Of a stretch of DNA of 64,000 nt, positions 22,806-36,070 are shown piece by piece. Position numbers and translations under genes: made by a program. Position 1 is the first letter of the stretch. The number at the start of each line of letters is the position of its first letter. Source of the DNA: Sphagnum magellanicum (lineage: Eukaryota > Streptophyta > Sphagnopsida > Sphagnales > Sphagnaceae); assembly GCA_021904315.1 (NCBI GenBank), contig CM038924.1, forward strand, positions 18,230,155-18,294,154, read 5' to 3'. The notes under the pieces were generated by a model. It did not search any database and had not been told where the DNA came from. It saw only the letters and a list, made by a program, of their open reading frames with translations.

Positions 22806-24391
22806 AGATGTAGCTGCAGCAGTGGCAAATTCACAGTTGCAGAAATAGATGGAAATATCCTTCCTGTTGTGATGTCTCCTGAAGGTAGAAACGAAGAACG
22901 GCGAACCTCAAGGAAAACTACTGCGACTTGCTTTTAAGTTCGACCACGTGAATGAGATTTAGTTTGCTGAATTTTATGAAGTTAGCTGACTTCAACGACA
23001 GTAGTGTCCCGGACGCTCTGTCTTCGGGTTGCGGACAGCTGCAGGAAACTGCGCCGTGTACTGGTCGTCTCCCACCCAATGCTATTAAGTTGAACCTGTA
23101 CTACAACCTCCCCCCCCCCTTCTCCTTGGGTGGGAAAAAGCTCTGTATTTGTACTCTAACATTTGAATAAAATTTTAAATTTTAGTTGCAGCTTCACTTT
23201 GAAAATGTGAGAAAGAGTTAAGAATAATGATAAAGGAGATGAAGGTTTATCCATTTAATAATGTCTTCTCACATCCTTCTTAATTTCTCTCATATGTTCC
23301 CCTATGGTGTCCAATGGTTCATCATTATTATTTATGTCAATCTCCAATTTGATTCTAAATTCATAACTTGATTATGAAACTAAAAGTATAATTTCTTTTG
23401 AAAATGCTACCCCTATTGTTAATAATGGACTTTTGAAGGGACAACATATGGACTGGTTTTCTAATTGCAATGGTATAACATCAATGTATTCATAACAAAT
23501 TTCAATTTAATTGATTTTCAGTGATTATGTATATGTTAAAAAATGAAATAAATAACATATATATAGGATCATTTTCTTGAAAACCTTAGCACATTTTTTT
23601 TTATGGAATTTAAAATGGTCAAAATTTAACTTCATTTTCATAAGTTTTTGTGAGTTTCAAATTATTTTTTCTTTCAATTTTTTTGTTTTAAAAATGTTTG
23701 ATTATGAAATATCTAAAAGGGCCATTATTCATATGGACTTTATAAAACATTTTTCCAAGTATTATGATTTTAAAAAAGTTGCATCCATCAAAACATCTAA
23801 CGCCATCATCATTTTATTTTAAGTTTAAAAATAAATATGAATGTTAAAAAATGCACGAACATGATTAATTTATGAATAATTATAATCATAAGTTATGATA
23901 AATAATTAACCATGTTTTTTAGCAAACTTTTATGGAATTCTATGGAGTGGAACATCTACCTAAAACGAACCACCATACCATGCATTCACCCCATATCTTA
24001 TATGAAGTCCATATAAGATATTCCAAATAAAATTCATGCACAAAAATGCATGTATATAGGCACAAACAACAAACTAATCCATATTTTTCAACTTCAAAAG
24101 TTCATTACTGTATATTTTATGTATATATGTCAAGTGCATTCACAGTAAAAGAAGCCAAGGACTACGTGTACACGCATAACATCTTGCACCCCCATGATTT
24201 TGAAAAATGATTACATGAGGATTATAATATAATGAAATCATTTTCAAAATGTTTGCATATTTATGAATTTTCATGAAAATGAATTTTGTGCAATTTCAAT
24301 ATGTTTCATTGGTCATGAAGTGTATGATAAAGCGTGGGCAATTTGATGTGTATAGGGTGTTAAAATTTTGAATGTCCTTCATTTTATGTAA
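22806..24391. other. No gene seen between lectin upstream region and unit A2
   Basis: The GC content falls back to AT-rich after about 23110, where a run of nine to ten C occurs. Short frames only. The start of unit A2 at 24392 is defined only by where unit A1 is cut by the window, so the duplicated unit may begin earlier in this stretch. Confidence 0.5.
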
Positions 24392-27300
24392 AACCAAACT
24401 ATTAATTTTGAAAAGTTGTGGATGACCATATATTGATGATTATAAGGGCATGGTATCATTAAAAATTTGAATATATGTTTTATTTTAATTATCCATGATA
24501 ATCTTTTTTTATTGTTTAAATGTGCTTTTGATCATGAAAACCACATAATTTGAAAAACTTCCTCAAAGAAAAAACGTATATTTTGGTATAAGCAAGGCAA
24601 GGTTGCATTTTCATGAATATTGAATGTGTTATATAAGATTACTTGTTTTTTTTGTGAATATGTTTTGTTCCTTTTGGAATGATGTTAAAAAAAAGTATAT
24701 TTGATAAATTTAATGTATAATGTATCATTGAAGGTTTGAAACACATATTATTTTTAAAATATTGACATGTTAACATGGACATGAAAAAGCACATGTTATT
24801 ATTATGTTCATGTGGTTAATTTGAATAACAATTATCTGAATTATGACATTACATATATTTTAAAAATGACCCACTTGAAACCATAAAATCTGGATAAATC
24901 TAGAGAATAAGCCATTCCCTGCACTCTAGTCCCCTCAAATATTATGGAAGGCCTGGATTAAGTAGTGGAATACAATTCCACACGTGTGAGGAACCATCAA
25001 TGCACAAAAAGAAGGTATGTTGCCACCTCCAATTGCTCTTTCTTTGGCCTCTGGGACACCATGCATTATAAATTTCCAAGAGGTAAATGCACCACAATGT
25101 GACAACAAAAGTTTTCCTCCAATTTTTAGAATGTACCCAATTCAAAAAAAAAAAATGTTTATGTAAATTTTTATTGAGCTTGAAATTAAATGTCATAGTA
25201 CCTTTACCATTCCCACATCTTCTTGCCGATTTTTTTTCAAAATCTCTTCTTTCACTTCGGTGGTAGAAAACAATAAGAATTGACACTTTCAAAGACATGG
25301 CCATGTACAGCTAGAATAACCGAAATGACCACCTCCACTAGGTAGCAACAAAACTTCTAGAACTTCCAGCATTGTGTGCACCTAATTTTGAAAAAAATCA
25401 ACATTTACTAAAAATGATTTAATTATTGCTGTAATGGTAAAGGTCCTACGGAACACTATTTTCATGTAAGGATGAGGTGTGCTGCACTAGTTTATGGAGC
25501 GATCTCTTCAGAGAAAAGGAGGTTCTAATCTAATGAAAAGAATTTTATTATCTATCTGTTCATGTTTTTCAATAATGACTTTATTGAAATGTTGATTTGT
25601 GTAGAAGGATCTAATATTTGAAAAAGGCTGAGCAATGGGTGAAAATGGAGCTAGTTAACAATTTTTTGAAAACTTAAATCTCATTTGGGACAGGAGATCG
25701 TAAGAGTCATATGTTCATCAACTTTAGACTTGCATATTACATACATGCATGGGTGCCCGGAGGCATGGTGCCATCCACAGAGGATTATGATGTTATGAAG
25801 ACATCCTATGCATGATAATAAGGTAATAAAGCAGGTGAATAATGCCATTATGTTATCATGGCATTAAAACAATGTTCGGCTCAAAACACTAGAGACTAGA
25901 ATAGAATTGTTGGTGCACTCTGCAATTGTCACAAAAGATTTCCAGGAGCTCATTTTTGCACACAGAGCAGCCTGCCCTTGGATGATGCCAGCAGGTCTTA
26001 AAGGCGCATGGCAATGATTTGTTGATCATCCCGCAGGTTCTGAGTTTACTACGAGACTTTTGGTTACAACTAGTCCGTTCATAGAAATACTAGTTTGTTG
26101 TAGGCCCGATCACCCGACCTTTTTTGAGAATCCGGTTTCTGTGGAAGGTTTGACTTGCGATGTTCACATGGCTTCCCATACATAAGGTGCATTTTATTTT
26201 CTTGAAAGAATGGTCACCATTGTGTTTTGATGCTAAATATCCCCCCACCCACCCAATTGAACACTGTCTGGTGCCTTTTCTGGGCCTAACAGTGCAACTC
26301 TGCAGAGAACCATGTGGTTCTGCCTTAGGGTTTGAGTTTTTTCCATGTTACATTCCCCGAATGCCCATAATATGTCATCCAAAATGTGCATAACATGGAC
26401 CCAAAACGTGTTTAGGTATCACAAGGTAAAAACAAACAGGGCAAAGGGCAGACTGAGGGAAAAAATCACAGCAGTACTTTTGTATGCATTTGATTTCTTT
26501 GGCTGATTCAACATTTTCCCATACGAGGCCATAAAGTTCAGCATTTTTAGTCACTTGGGGCAGATTGGAAATATTTTTTCTATTCTTGCCTCGACTCCTA
26601 GTGTAAAAACCTTGAGGCTAATTTCAACTTTTGCATCAATAGGAATGCTGCATTTGAGTTGAACATTGGCCTTGACTCCTAGTGTAAAGTGGGCATTAGA
26701 CTGGTGAGGGAACTTTCTACTTTGAATGAAATCAAATCCACCCTATGGTGAGGCACTGACCTGCCATGTAAACCTCATCATGAGACAAGGACTAAAATTC
26801 AAAAGGTATCGGCACAGCGGAGCAGTGCTTTTTTTAGGAAATTTTGTTTGCAGCCAAAGTGGCTATCATCCATTGGAAGGTGTAGAAAAAGTGGCAGTCA
26901 TCCCTGAGAAGATTTAGCCAAATCTGGCTAGAAAGCAAATATGAAATACAGATCTTTAATCATCCTTCTATATTTTGGCTACACATTGAAAACCAAGTAT
27001 AGGAATCTGGTGACTTTTACTCCTTTTTTATATTTATGGTGATTGAAAAATTCCAAAATTAATTTTTTAATTTTGAAAAATTACTAATTAAAAAGGAGCA
27101 CATATTGTAATATTGAATGAATTTTGAAAAAGAAAATGGGTATACCTTCTTTAACCTAAGTCTGAATCTAATTTTCAGTGTAATTTGAATTTTTTATTTT
27201 TATTGAATTTACAATGACAAAAATTACTCAAAATTCAATATCTCTCTCTCCCATCCTAGGTCAAAAAATAAATAAATTACATAATCACCTCCATATAAAG

Positions 27301-28189
27301 TAGAGTATGGTATTGACCTGATTCTATCTTATAAGTAAAATTTGTGCTTTTGCAAAACCCACTTCAAAGTCTCTGCTAATTTACAGGAAAATTTCCCAAG
27401 TGCGTTGAATTTATGATCATGGCAGCCAACTTCAACACTAGGCAGGCACCTTCAACTTCAAGTTTTTGTTGATTACAAAATCTGTTGGGAAGATTGCTTG
27501 TCTATAATAAACAAAACACATGGGAGATGATTCGCTGAAAGACTGGGGGCCAGACCCAAGAATATAAATTCAGAAAAGATACACACACACACATTTGGGT
27601 TACAAGTTTAATGTCTTCCTGACAAGAACAACAGGGAGAAGGCAGCCCACCCCCAAGTGTTCAAAGTGTTGTTATTAGCATGTGCAAGTACACTCATGTA
27701 CACTGCATTTTTGCAGTTACCGACTAGCCAAATAATTTATTTTTCTTTACTTTGTCTGTTAAAAGCTTCTTTTCAAGAATGGCAGTAGTGCTTGTTGTCG
27801 CTGACCCGGGCCGTTACTGAAACACATGACCACTGTCAGTTTAGATGGCTGCGAAACAACGATTTTGTTGCTGATCACTGGAGATGACAAGTTAAGTTAG
27901 TGTTTTCTTCTGCTACTTGCTTGCTGGCTGGCTGGCTGGCTGGTTGCCCTTGTTTCTTGCTTGAGCATTGCTGTTTTAGCCAGTGTTATGATCATGGATA
28001 TTGGGTACCATTTACAACTATGAAGTTCTGAAGAAACTTATTACTTTCAGATTGCAGCCGCACCTGAGCCTGAGCCTGCTGCTGTAAACCATCAGTTAAT
28101 CATGTCAACCTTGCACCCCCATTGCGAAAGTCATGTAATCAAGTGGTCAGAGCTCTCTGGCTATGACAATCACTGAAGACATGTATATA

Positions 28190-29125
28190 TATACACCTAC
28201 TAGTGTGAACCCCGTGCATAATGCACAGGTGTGTGTTATTTCAACAATGTTTGGTTGATGTTTTTGGTTTTCTAAAAAAACTTTTCTTTTCAAACAATCG
28301 TTGGTCCCCCCCCCCCCCCCGCCGCCCCGGTCCTTCGCATTTCTCACTTCGGTTCTTTAACCCGTCGAGCCCCCCCGGCCGGTCCTTCGCATTTCCCACT
28401 TCGGTTCTTTAACCCGTCAACCCTCCCCCGGCCAGTCCTTCGCATTTCTCACTCCGGTTCTTTAACCCGTCGATCCCCCCCGGCCGATCCTTCGCATTTC
28501 CCACTCCGGTTCTTTAACCCGTCGATCCCCCCCGGCCGATCCTTCGCATTTCCCACTCCGGTTCTTTAACCCGTCGATCCCCCCCGGCCGGTCCTTCACA
28601 TTTCCCACTCCGGTTCTTTAACCCGTTGATCCCCCCCGACCGGTCCCTTGCATTTCTCACTCCGGTTCTTTAATGATTCTATGATTTTGTTTTTTTTTAT
28701 GAAATACCCTAACCCAGTGATTCTTTTGATTCTGAAAATTTTCAAATACCCAGAACCAATGGTCATTCTGTTTTTTTTCTTCCAAATAGTCAGAGCATAT
28801 GGGTATTACAAAAAAATCAAATACCCACCCCACACTGGTATTCTTTTTGTCCACAACAATAGTTTCTGAAACCAACCAATGGTGCGCTAAATATGTTCCC
28901 ATAGGTTCCCCAAACTCTTGTTCCCAATAGCACCACACGAGACACCTTATGTTAGTCACATCTTTTGTCCAAAGGTATATACTTGTCTTTACGTCAGTCA
29001 TATCCTTTGTCCAAATGTTTTTTTTTTTCTTCTTCTTCCTGGTTTATTTCCTTCCCATTCCGTAGCCACTGTCCGTACCGAGCAGAGCAGGGGAGGCTTC
29101 ATTCTTCCTTTACTATATATGATAT
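28190..29125. mobile_element. ~0.9 kb insertion in A2 absent from A1
   Basis: A1 reads directly from a TA-repeat (3820-3840) into atatgtttttgagagaggg, while A2 has about 0.94 kb in between. It starts near ctactagtgtgaacccc, followed by the imperfect palindrome ccgtgcataatgcacagg, and ends near ctatatatgatatcatatat. It contains a 52 bp GC-rich minisatellite and an older degenerate repeat of cactggg/ggtatttga type. No transposase and no clear terminal repeats. Either a non-autonomous insertion at a TA-rich site or a deletion from A1; insertion seems simpler. Confidence 0.55.
28324..28675. repeat. 52 bp GC-rich minisatellite
   Basis: Seven units with anchors ggttctttaacccgt at 28351, 28403, 28456, 28508, 28560, 28612 and 28664 (periods 52-53). 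Each unit has the pattern ccccccggccg, tccttcgcatttc, cactccggttctttaa. It sits in otherwise AT-rich DNA and is preceded by a run of 15 C. Confidence 0.9.
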
Positions 29126-30177
29126 CATATATGTTTTTGAGAGAGGGGCAGGTGCGCTGCGGGGGAGTGGGGGAGTGCACCTGCACTACCTCCAACAACT
29201 ACTACTGGTGGTGGATTGCGATCAGCCGGTGTGAACACCATAGTGATCACGTGAAGTCGGGCAGAAAATGATTGTGTAATAAGCAAAAGTGTAAGAGATC
29301 TGACATCAATTACACCAACTGGAACACACCCTGAACCCTATTATTACTGCCCAACTTATAACACACAACACCACAGAGCACAAAGTACAGACTAATATAT
29401 ATATATATATATATATATTGTACTAACCCCTCAACTGAGTTAATATCTGGTTTCACCTTGGTCACTTATTGTGTAAAAAATAGGTCCTACATATAGGTAG
29501 ATAGGTAGGAAAATAGGTGCCAACTAAGTGAGCTGGTTGTTTATGCCAATGTTGTGAGGGTATCTGATTTGTGAGGTTAAAGTCTGGGGTTCAAGTTCAA
29601 GTGCCTTGTGCCTTGAAACCAAGTTGACACTCTTTTGTTGAAACCAATGCAAGAATCAAACTGTGGAATTAGTCTTTTGCTAGATATGAAATTGAAATTG
29701 GACTCATGAGAAAACATTCTTGAATACAAAGTCAAAAATTTTAAGGTAAGAAAGTCGTTTTTCTTTATAAAAAAGTTGATAAGTAGGCTCAAACTTATTA
29801 TTAAATATTAATTTTTAATTAGTTATTGAACTTGGTACCTATATAGACCCATGTTTTAATTTGTTGTAAAACTTTGTAACCATACAATTTTTAGAATTGG
29901 GGAGTGTGTAGTGGGTACATGGAATCGAACTAGATTTTCCAATGAGGCGTGTAGGTTCTTGAATTTGAATTTTTTTTGCTAGAACTAAAATCAAAGGGTT
30001 TTGAAATTGAAAAAACCGAGCTCAAAACCCCAACCCACAACAAAACCTTCAAATAAATTTCACAATGTCAAAACGAAGAGCAACAACTCCCTTAAAAAGG
30101 GAGAAAAAATTGCCCGCAACAGCTGCTTTTACTATTTACCTACTAATAACAACCTACTACCAGGTTAAAAGAAGCAA

Positions 30178-30366
30178 CTAAGCTAACCACCATGGTTTAG
30201 CTAGGGAACTGGAACCCAACAGAAAATTGTGTTTCCTAACCACTTGCCATCCATCCTTGGTTTTGCTAGGTCGGTTAACACACACATTCCAAAATCTTTT
30301 GTTTACATCACAAACTATTTGCATTACAATGTTATGAAACCTTTTTTTGTTAAAATAATCATTCAT
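30178..30366 (-). mobile_element. PIF/Harbinger-like transposase fragment (A2)
   Basis: Same 62-codon fragment as in A1, differing by only a couple of residues (near the end, GSSSLAKPWWLA instead of GSNSLAKPWWIA). Its truncation is identical to that of A1, so the element was already broken before unit A was duplicated. Confidence 0.6.
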
Positions 30367-31125
30367 TAAAACCTTAAAAACTCCAAAAACCTCACATTAG
30401 AAAGTGAAAAACAACTTGAAAATGATGCGTTACAAATTAGCTTAAGAACAAATGGAAATCAACTTTGAAGGTTGAAAACAATCTAATTAAAAATCAAGAG
30501 ATTGGGTGGAATTTTTTTTTAAATGCTTCATTAGAAACTCAAAAAAATAACTCACACACCCACCTCACATTTGTGCATTGGAAACTAGTATAGAATTGGG
30601 GATATATGTTTTCAATGGGGTCAAAACTAATAACCTAATTATTACTTTGCATTAGCAAGTAAATTGTTTGTTATTCCATGTGCCCATTCGATGGCTAATG
30701 GTTTACATAATAGGTGGGGACTTATCATCAAATTTTAACCAACAAATGGTTGGTTGTTTGCTATTTGTTTTTTATCATGCATCATAGCTTCTAGATTATA
30801 TGTTTGTTCTCTTAGTCAAACACTTTGTGAATAGGAATCTACATGGTATTAGAAATTGATTTCATTTAAATTTCAATTTCTTTTACACGTGTTTGTTGAT
30901 ATATTAATGGAATTGAACAAGCTAAACAAAATATTCCAATTTGTCCATGTTGGTATTGAATAGATAGGAGGAAACCTAAACCTTTGCATCACAATTTTGA
31001 CACATTAATTTTTATTTCAAAGAAGTGAAGCATTTCAAAGAAGCTCCATGTTTCTTGAACTTTTTTTGGAAATGTTTGGTCTCTTTTGGTACATGGTGTA
31101 TCCTCTTGTAGATGGGACATAAAAA

Positions 31126-31736
31126 GTTTATCTTCTTCATGATGGGTGCATTTGTGATCAATCTAATAATATTGAAAAATGCAAAGCAATTGGAATGAAA
31201 TATGTTCAAAGAGTGATCAATTATTTGAATGAAAGGTTATTTAACCATTTTATGTTCAATGCTTGTAAATTGTTCATCCCTATCTTATATCCTACATATC
31301 CTAATGATAAGACTTGTTCAATTGAACAATGGTTAAATAGATTATGTGGCAAGTTTCAAGTCCCCAATGATGAATGTGACAAATGTCAAATGAATGTTTT
31401 GAAATGGTTGAAACCACGTGGAAGACAATACCCAAGAAGTTTTTATGGGTGGCAAGGGACTATGGAAACACTACTCTTGAGTGGTCAACAAATGAGCTTA
31501 GATTGCATGGGTTATGATAAAAAAATACGTATAATTCCTTCTAGCATCGTAATCTATGAGAGGAGTAGTTTTTCAAAACAAAACCTTATCAAAAAGTCAT
31601 TTGCATAATAAACTAAAGTTGGAGACTCTTAATGCATTGATGTGGATTTTAGTGGCAAATATTTTCATAGATGGTTTGATTGGGATGATGTCATGTTGGG
31701 ATCTCCACATAAACATATGTAATAAAGTTTGTAATT
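31126..31736 (+). mobile_element. hAT transposase C-terminal fragment (A2)
   Basis: Copy of the A1 hAT fragment. The 137-codon frame at 31195-31608 differs from A1 by only two residues (FNHFMF for FNPFMF and an I for L). It carries the same frame change before the KLKLETLNALM block, so decay predates duplication of unit A. Confidence 0.65.
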
Positions 31737-32828
31737 TTGACGATCGCTTAATATGGCTTTTCATTTGTTTGATTGTGATTGCACTCCTTGATGGTAATAA
31801 AGTTGGTTGTCTTTGTTGGAACTTTAATGCATTTTTTAATATTGATCATTTTTTTATTAGAAATTCATTTAAATAAAAACTAACTATTACATAAACATTT
31901 GAGCATATTTTTAATATTTATCGGAAAGCCCTTTGTGAGTAGGATTTAATGAAAATAATTTTCATTTTTTTAGACCTAAGGAAGAAGAGATATTGAATTT
32001 TGAATAGTTTTTGTCATTGGGTATGTAGGTAAATTATAAAACGGTTTTGAAAATAAGAATTTGTTGCATAACTAGTTCATACTTGGGTCAATGGCATAGG
32101 CTCCCAGGGGACACTAAATGTTGAAATTTAAAACCATGTGCGTCAAACAAGGTATTGTTTGGGGTGTATTAGGTAATTTTTCACCTTATTTTTTTTCACC
32201 CTATTATTACCTAATTTTTCAATATGCACATATTTAAACCACCCTATATTAATTATATATCAATGTTCTAAATATACATACCCACATTTTAAAACTAATT
32301 AAATTATATTTTTACCCAGCAACCAATATATGGCACCCTATATTTTACTCGTGTATTTTGTAAATTTTATAATGAATGTCCCCTAGGCATGGGCTACACT
32401 AATTTGAATTGAATTGAATTGAATTAAATTAAATTTGAATTGAAGTGAATCAAATTACATGTAATATCATTCCATATTTCCATTCAAATGGAACTTAATT
32501 TCCAAAAAATATTTTTCCATTAGTTGATCAGTATAAGTATTGCATAACAATGCAAAACCCATGTTTAATAATCTCAAAAGAAGGTATTAAACATACCTAC
32601 CTACCTTACATATAGCCTACTTACCTTACCAACCCACCACTTGCCTACCTACTTGGAAACACACATCAATTTTGTGTTTCAAACATTATAACATTATTAT
32701 GTAATTATGTAGTCTCATAATATAAAAATTTACATGTCTTTAACAAGTAAATACTTAGTTTTTTAAAAAAAATCATAATTACACTGAAACTTGTAATGTC
32801 TTTTAATTCCAATGAAACTTGTAAATAG

Positions 32829-33010
32829 ATTATGTGATGAGAGATGTAACACCATTGCTCAATCTTGGCTTAGGTGTTTGTGATAAATTTTTGCCCCACT
32901 TTATTGAAATGAAATGTAGCATGACCTTGGAAGTAGTGATTCCATAAGACAAGGGGATTAGAGTCTGGACAAAGGATGGGAAGCAGGGATCTAACTAAGT
33001 CTTAATGTCT
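32829..33010 (+). repeat. Dispersed repeat R, copy 4 (A2)
   Basis: Counterpart of copy 1 in unit A2, nearly identical to it. Confidence 0.75.
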
Positions 33011-34773
33011 TAATACAAGGTGGTTGTGAATTGTATACATAAAAATCTCATAGTTGTTCACCTATGAGAGAAAGAGAAAAAGAGCGATTTAGTGCTGCCA
33101 ATGGAGTGGAATTAATTTAACATTGTTCCAATTGTTATATTTAACATTCTACATATTATATAGTTGGAGGGATTTAATTGACGACTCTATAGGACATAGA
33201 GTTGTCAGTGTGAGGCAGGATTCTGTAGCAATAGCAGCCGTCACCATCACACCAATGGCTTGTTCAAGGGATTGTGGAAGCAAATTGCACACATTTGAAC
33301 GTTGTAGAATTTTAGTGGGTACGGTGGCGGCAACGATGGGGACGTGGTAGGAATAGTAACGCAGTAACCAGCAACAACAACAACATCGATACATAATGGA
33401 AAAGAAAATCGGGGCAATGTTGTCTGCATAGTTAGTGACGACTATGCACATTATGCGATTTTGAGGCTAGAACAAATGGCATACTTCTAGATTTCACTAC
33501 GATTTGATTAATCTCATTGGAATTGAGATGTGATTGCTAGTGTTAATTCCAATTGGGAACCAATGGCAATAGAGGAAATGTGGTGTTCAAGCTTTCTAAC
33601 TAAAACAAAGCTTGTTAAAGGAAGTAACTTGCTCCAAATTACAAATGAACTACTAAGTAACAAAAATAGATAGGCTTTTGGGATACAATTTGAGAGAGGA
33701 GGTGTAATTGGGAACTTAATAGGCAACGATCAAAATGCTTAGTATTTCTGCATGAAAAGATTATTTCTAATTTGTTGGATCTTGTGCATGCTTGGGAAGA
33801 ATTTGAAAGCAAACGTTTGAAAGCATGTCGCATATGACACTAGGTATGCAACATGTATATATGATGTTAATATACATGTTCATACATACATACCAATCCA
33901 AAGTAGTTTCACCTTATGTGCAATTTTCCTTGCAACTACATGCAAGTAATCAAAATATGACACAGGTTTAAAAATTAGACAACTAGCTTGTGGACACGTG
34001 TCATTGTTTAACTTTTTTGTGTTTTCAAAATTAAAAATTCATTGGATTAATTTCAATCATTAGAGTTTTTGCCACTAGGATGATGACACATGGCACATCA
34101 TGGAACGTTCATTGACCATTTGACACGTGTTCAATATTTTAACACCAATTATATGGTGACACATGGCAATCAACGCCCAGCTATTTTTAAACTTTTAAAT
34201 ATTAATTAATGAAATCTAAGTCATCCAATTTATGGCTAATAAGATGTTGACACATGGTGCCTAGGTAAGTAGATAATAATTAAACCCTATTAAGTAAGTA
34301 GGTTTATTTAGGTATGTAAGTAGGTTGAAAAATAGCTAGGCTTAGGTTATATAAGTAGGTTTAGAATAATCCAATTTTACTTTTAGGTTTGACCATTTCA
34401 TAAAGGTCAAGCTTTTTTCATTCACTCATCCCCAATGGCACTTGGTATTTGGTTTCAACATAACTATTGCTCCTACTTACATATTGAGCCAAATAGAATT
34501 GGAAGCCAAAGGATATGGGTTAAAACATTCCATTGCAAACCTCATGAACCAACCTAGTTGCACATTAGATGCAATTACTGTAATAAGACATAACAGCCAG
34601 GGGAGGGCTCTGTTGCTTTTGGTGTCCAAACAAAACTTGAAGCCTTCCTCTTGGCACATCTAACACATTAAGAATCGTTGAAAAAAAATTAGAAAAATGA
34701 GAAAATTATGGCCCCCCAAAGTAAGGGGGGTCAAAAAACTTAAAAAAGAAACTATTGAGGCCGGTTCTTAAAC

Positions 34774-35384
34774 ACCCAGAAAGTTCATTTTATGTTGTTT
34801 TTTTGCTATTAGATTTCGAATGTGATTTGTAGGACTTCAGATGGCGCTCCTATAGCACTTTAAATCATTTAAAATGAATAAAAAATAAGAAAGTTATGAG
34901 CTTTGAAAGTAGGAGGGGTCCTAAGAAAAAAAACAAAAAAGAAAACGTTTTATAATTTGGAAAGCTTATTTTTCTTATATTCTTCTTGTTAGTTTTTCAT
35001 TACTCCTTTTCTTTTGCACTTCAAAGGTGATTATAGGATATTTAGTAATTATGATTACTTAATGAAAATATGATTTTATTATTATTATCTAGTTTACATT
35101 AAATAATAGGACGTTTGTATACTTGTAGGTTAATTAATGTAGCCTATTTACATTAATATTTTAACATAAATAATAAATCTAAATATATAATACCTATTGA
35201 TTATATATATATAATTGATTATCACTATAATTATAATAAACATTTAATTAATAATTATGATTATTTATAATATTTTAAAATATTATCATATTAATTGATT
35301 TTGAATAATTTTTTGTTTAATCAAATGTACATTTTCTGAAAAAATATTCCAAAATAAAATAAAGTCAAACATATTTAAACCATG
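34774..35384. other. AT-rich stretch after A2
   Basis: No gene. The first part (34860-34950) weakly repeats the last part of A2 (34665-34755): both run through aaaaaataagaaagttatg-like and gggggtc-like blocks, so a degenerate ~190 bp tandem pair crosses the A2 end. Confidence 0.5.
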
Positions 35385-36070
35385 GTTTAGTTTAATTTAA
35401 TTTAACATAATTTAGTTTAACAATAATTAGTTTAACCTAACTTATTTTAAGCATTGTCAATTTTAGCCTAATTTAGTTTAACCATAAATATTTTAGCATA
35501 ATTTAATTTAACCATATTTATTTTATCCTAATTTGATTTAGCTTAATTTAGTTTAGCCACAATAAATATAGTTTAATTTAGTTTAGCCATAAATATTATA
35601 GCCTAACTTAATTTAGCCATAATTAATTTGGCCTAACTTAATTTAGCCATATTTATTTAGCCTAGTTTAATTTAGCTTAATTTAGTTTAGCCATAATTAA
35701 TGTAGTTTAATTTAATTTAACCTAACTTGATTTAACCATAATTAGTTTGGCCTAACTTAATTTAGCCATAGTTAATTTATATTAATTTAATTTAACCATA
35801 ATCAGTTTAATCTAATAAATTTAGCCATGGTTAATTTTAGCCTAATTTAATTTAGCCATAATTGTTTTAGCATAACTTAATTTAACTATGGTTAGTTTAG
35901 CTTAATTTATTTTATTTTAGTCATAATGAGTTTAGTTTAGCTTAATTTAACCATGGTTAATTTAACTTGATTTAATTTAGCCATAATTAGTTTAACCTAA
36001 CTTAATTTAGCCATGGTTAGTTTAACTTTTTAGTTTATTTAACCTAGGTTAGTTTAGGCTAACCTAAGTT
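35385..36070. repeat. Degenerate TTTAGCCATAATTAGTTTAG array
   Basis: Almost 700 bp made of interleaved tttagccataatta, tttagcctaactta and tttaaccatggtta units with a period near 30 bp. It ends in a palindrome-rich aggttagtttaggctaacct. The region has almost no other sequence. Not in either arm, so it occurs once here. Confidence 0.85.

Larger units (their letters stand above)
10747..33826 (+). repeat. Left arm of giant inverted repeat (palindrome)
   Basis: Every position x in this arm pairs with the complement of position ~74736-74747 minus x in the right arm, so the two arms are reverse complements along at least 23 kb. The arm contains most of block B (HGKG-family pseudogene, ankyrin fragment, two lectins) and most of unit A2. 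The inner end is at 33826, where the left arm reads aagcatgtcgcatatg while the right arm (complement) reads aagcatccacaaatg. The outer limit is set only by the window end of the partner arm. Over most of the length I see only a handful of differences, mostly one-base changes in homopolymer runs. This is a direct reading of the sequence; whether it exists in the genome or arises in assembly is not decidable here. Confidence 0.95.
24392..34773 (+). repeat. Unit A, second copy
   Basis: Direct repeat of 1-9505, longer because of an insertion at about 28190-29125 that contains a GC-rich minisatellite. It ends at 34773, after which the sequence diverges from that following A1. The palindrome inner boundary (33826) lies inside this unit, about 950 bp before its end. 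The stretches 24392-28185, 29130-30170, 31880-32820 and 33020-34773 contain no gene I can support. Confidence 0.92.

Noticed and set aside
22390-22937. Three overlapping open frames (130-138 codons) with repeated CFVPHWMHPAWLTGS-like peptides
   Set aside because: They lie across the 85/88 bp minisatellite, whose period is not a multiple of three, and are open in all three frames. They are shadows of the repeat.
24942-25304. 120-codon frame on the minus strand of A2
   Set aside because: The A1 copy is interrupted by a small length difference in a poly-A/T run, and no family is recognised. A chance frame in AT-rich DNA is more likely.
28657-29001. 114-codon Trp-rich frame on the minus strand
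   Set aside because: Arises from a degenerate repeat of ggtatttga/cactggg type inside the insertion; no domain and no conserved start context.
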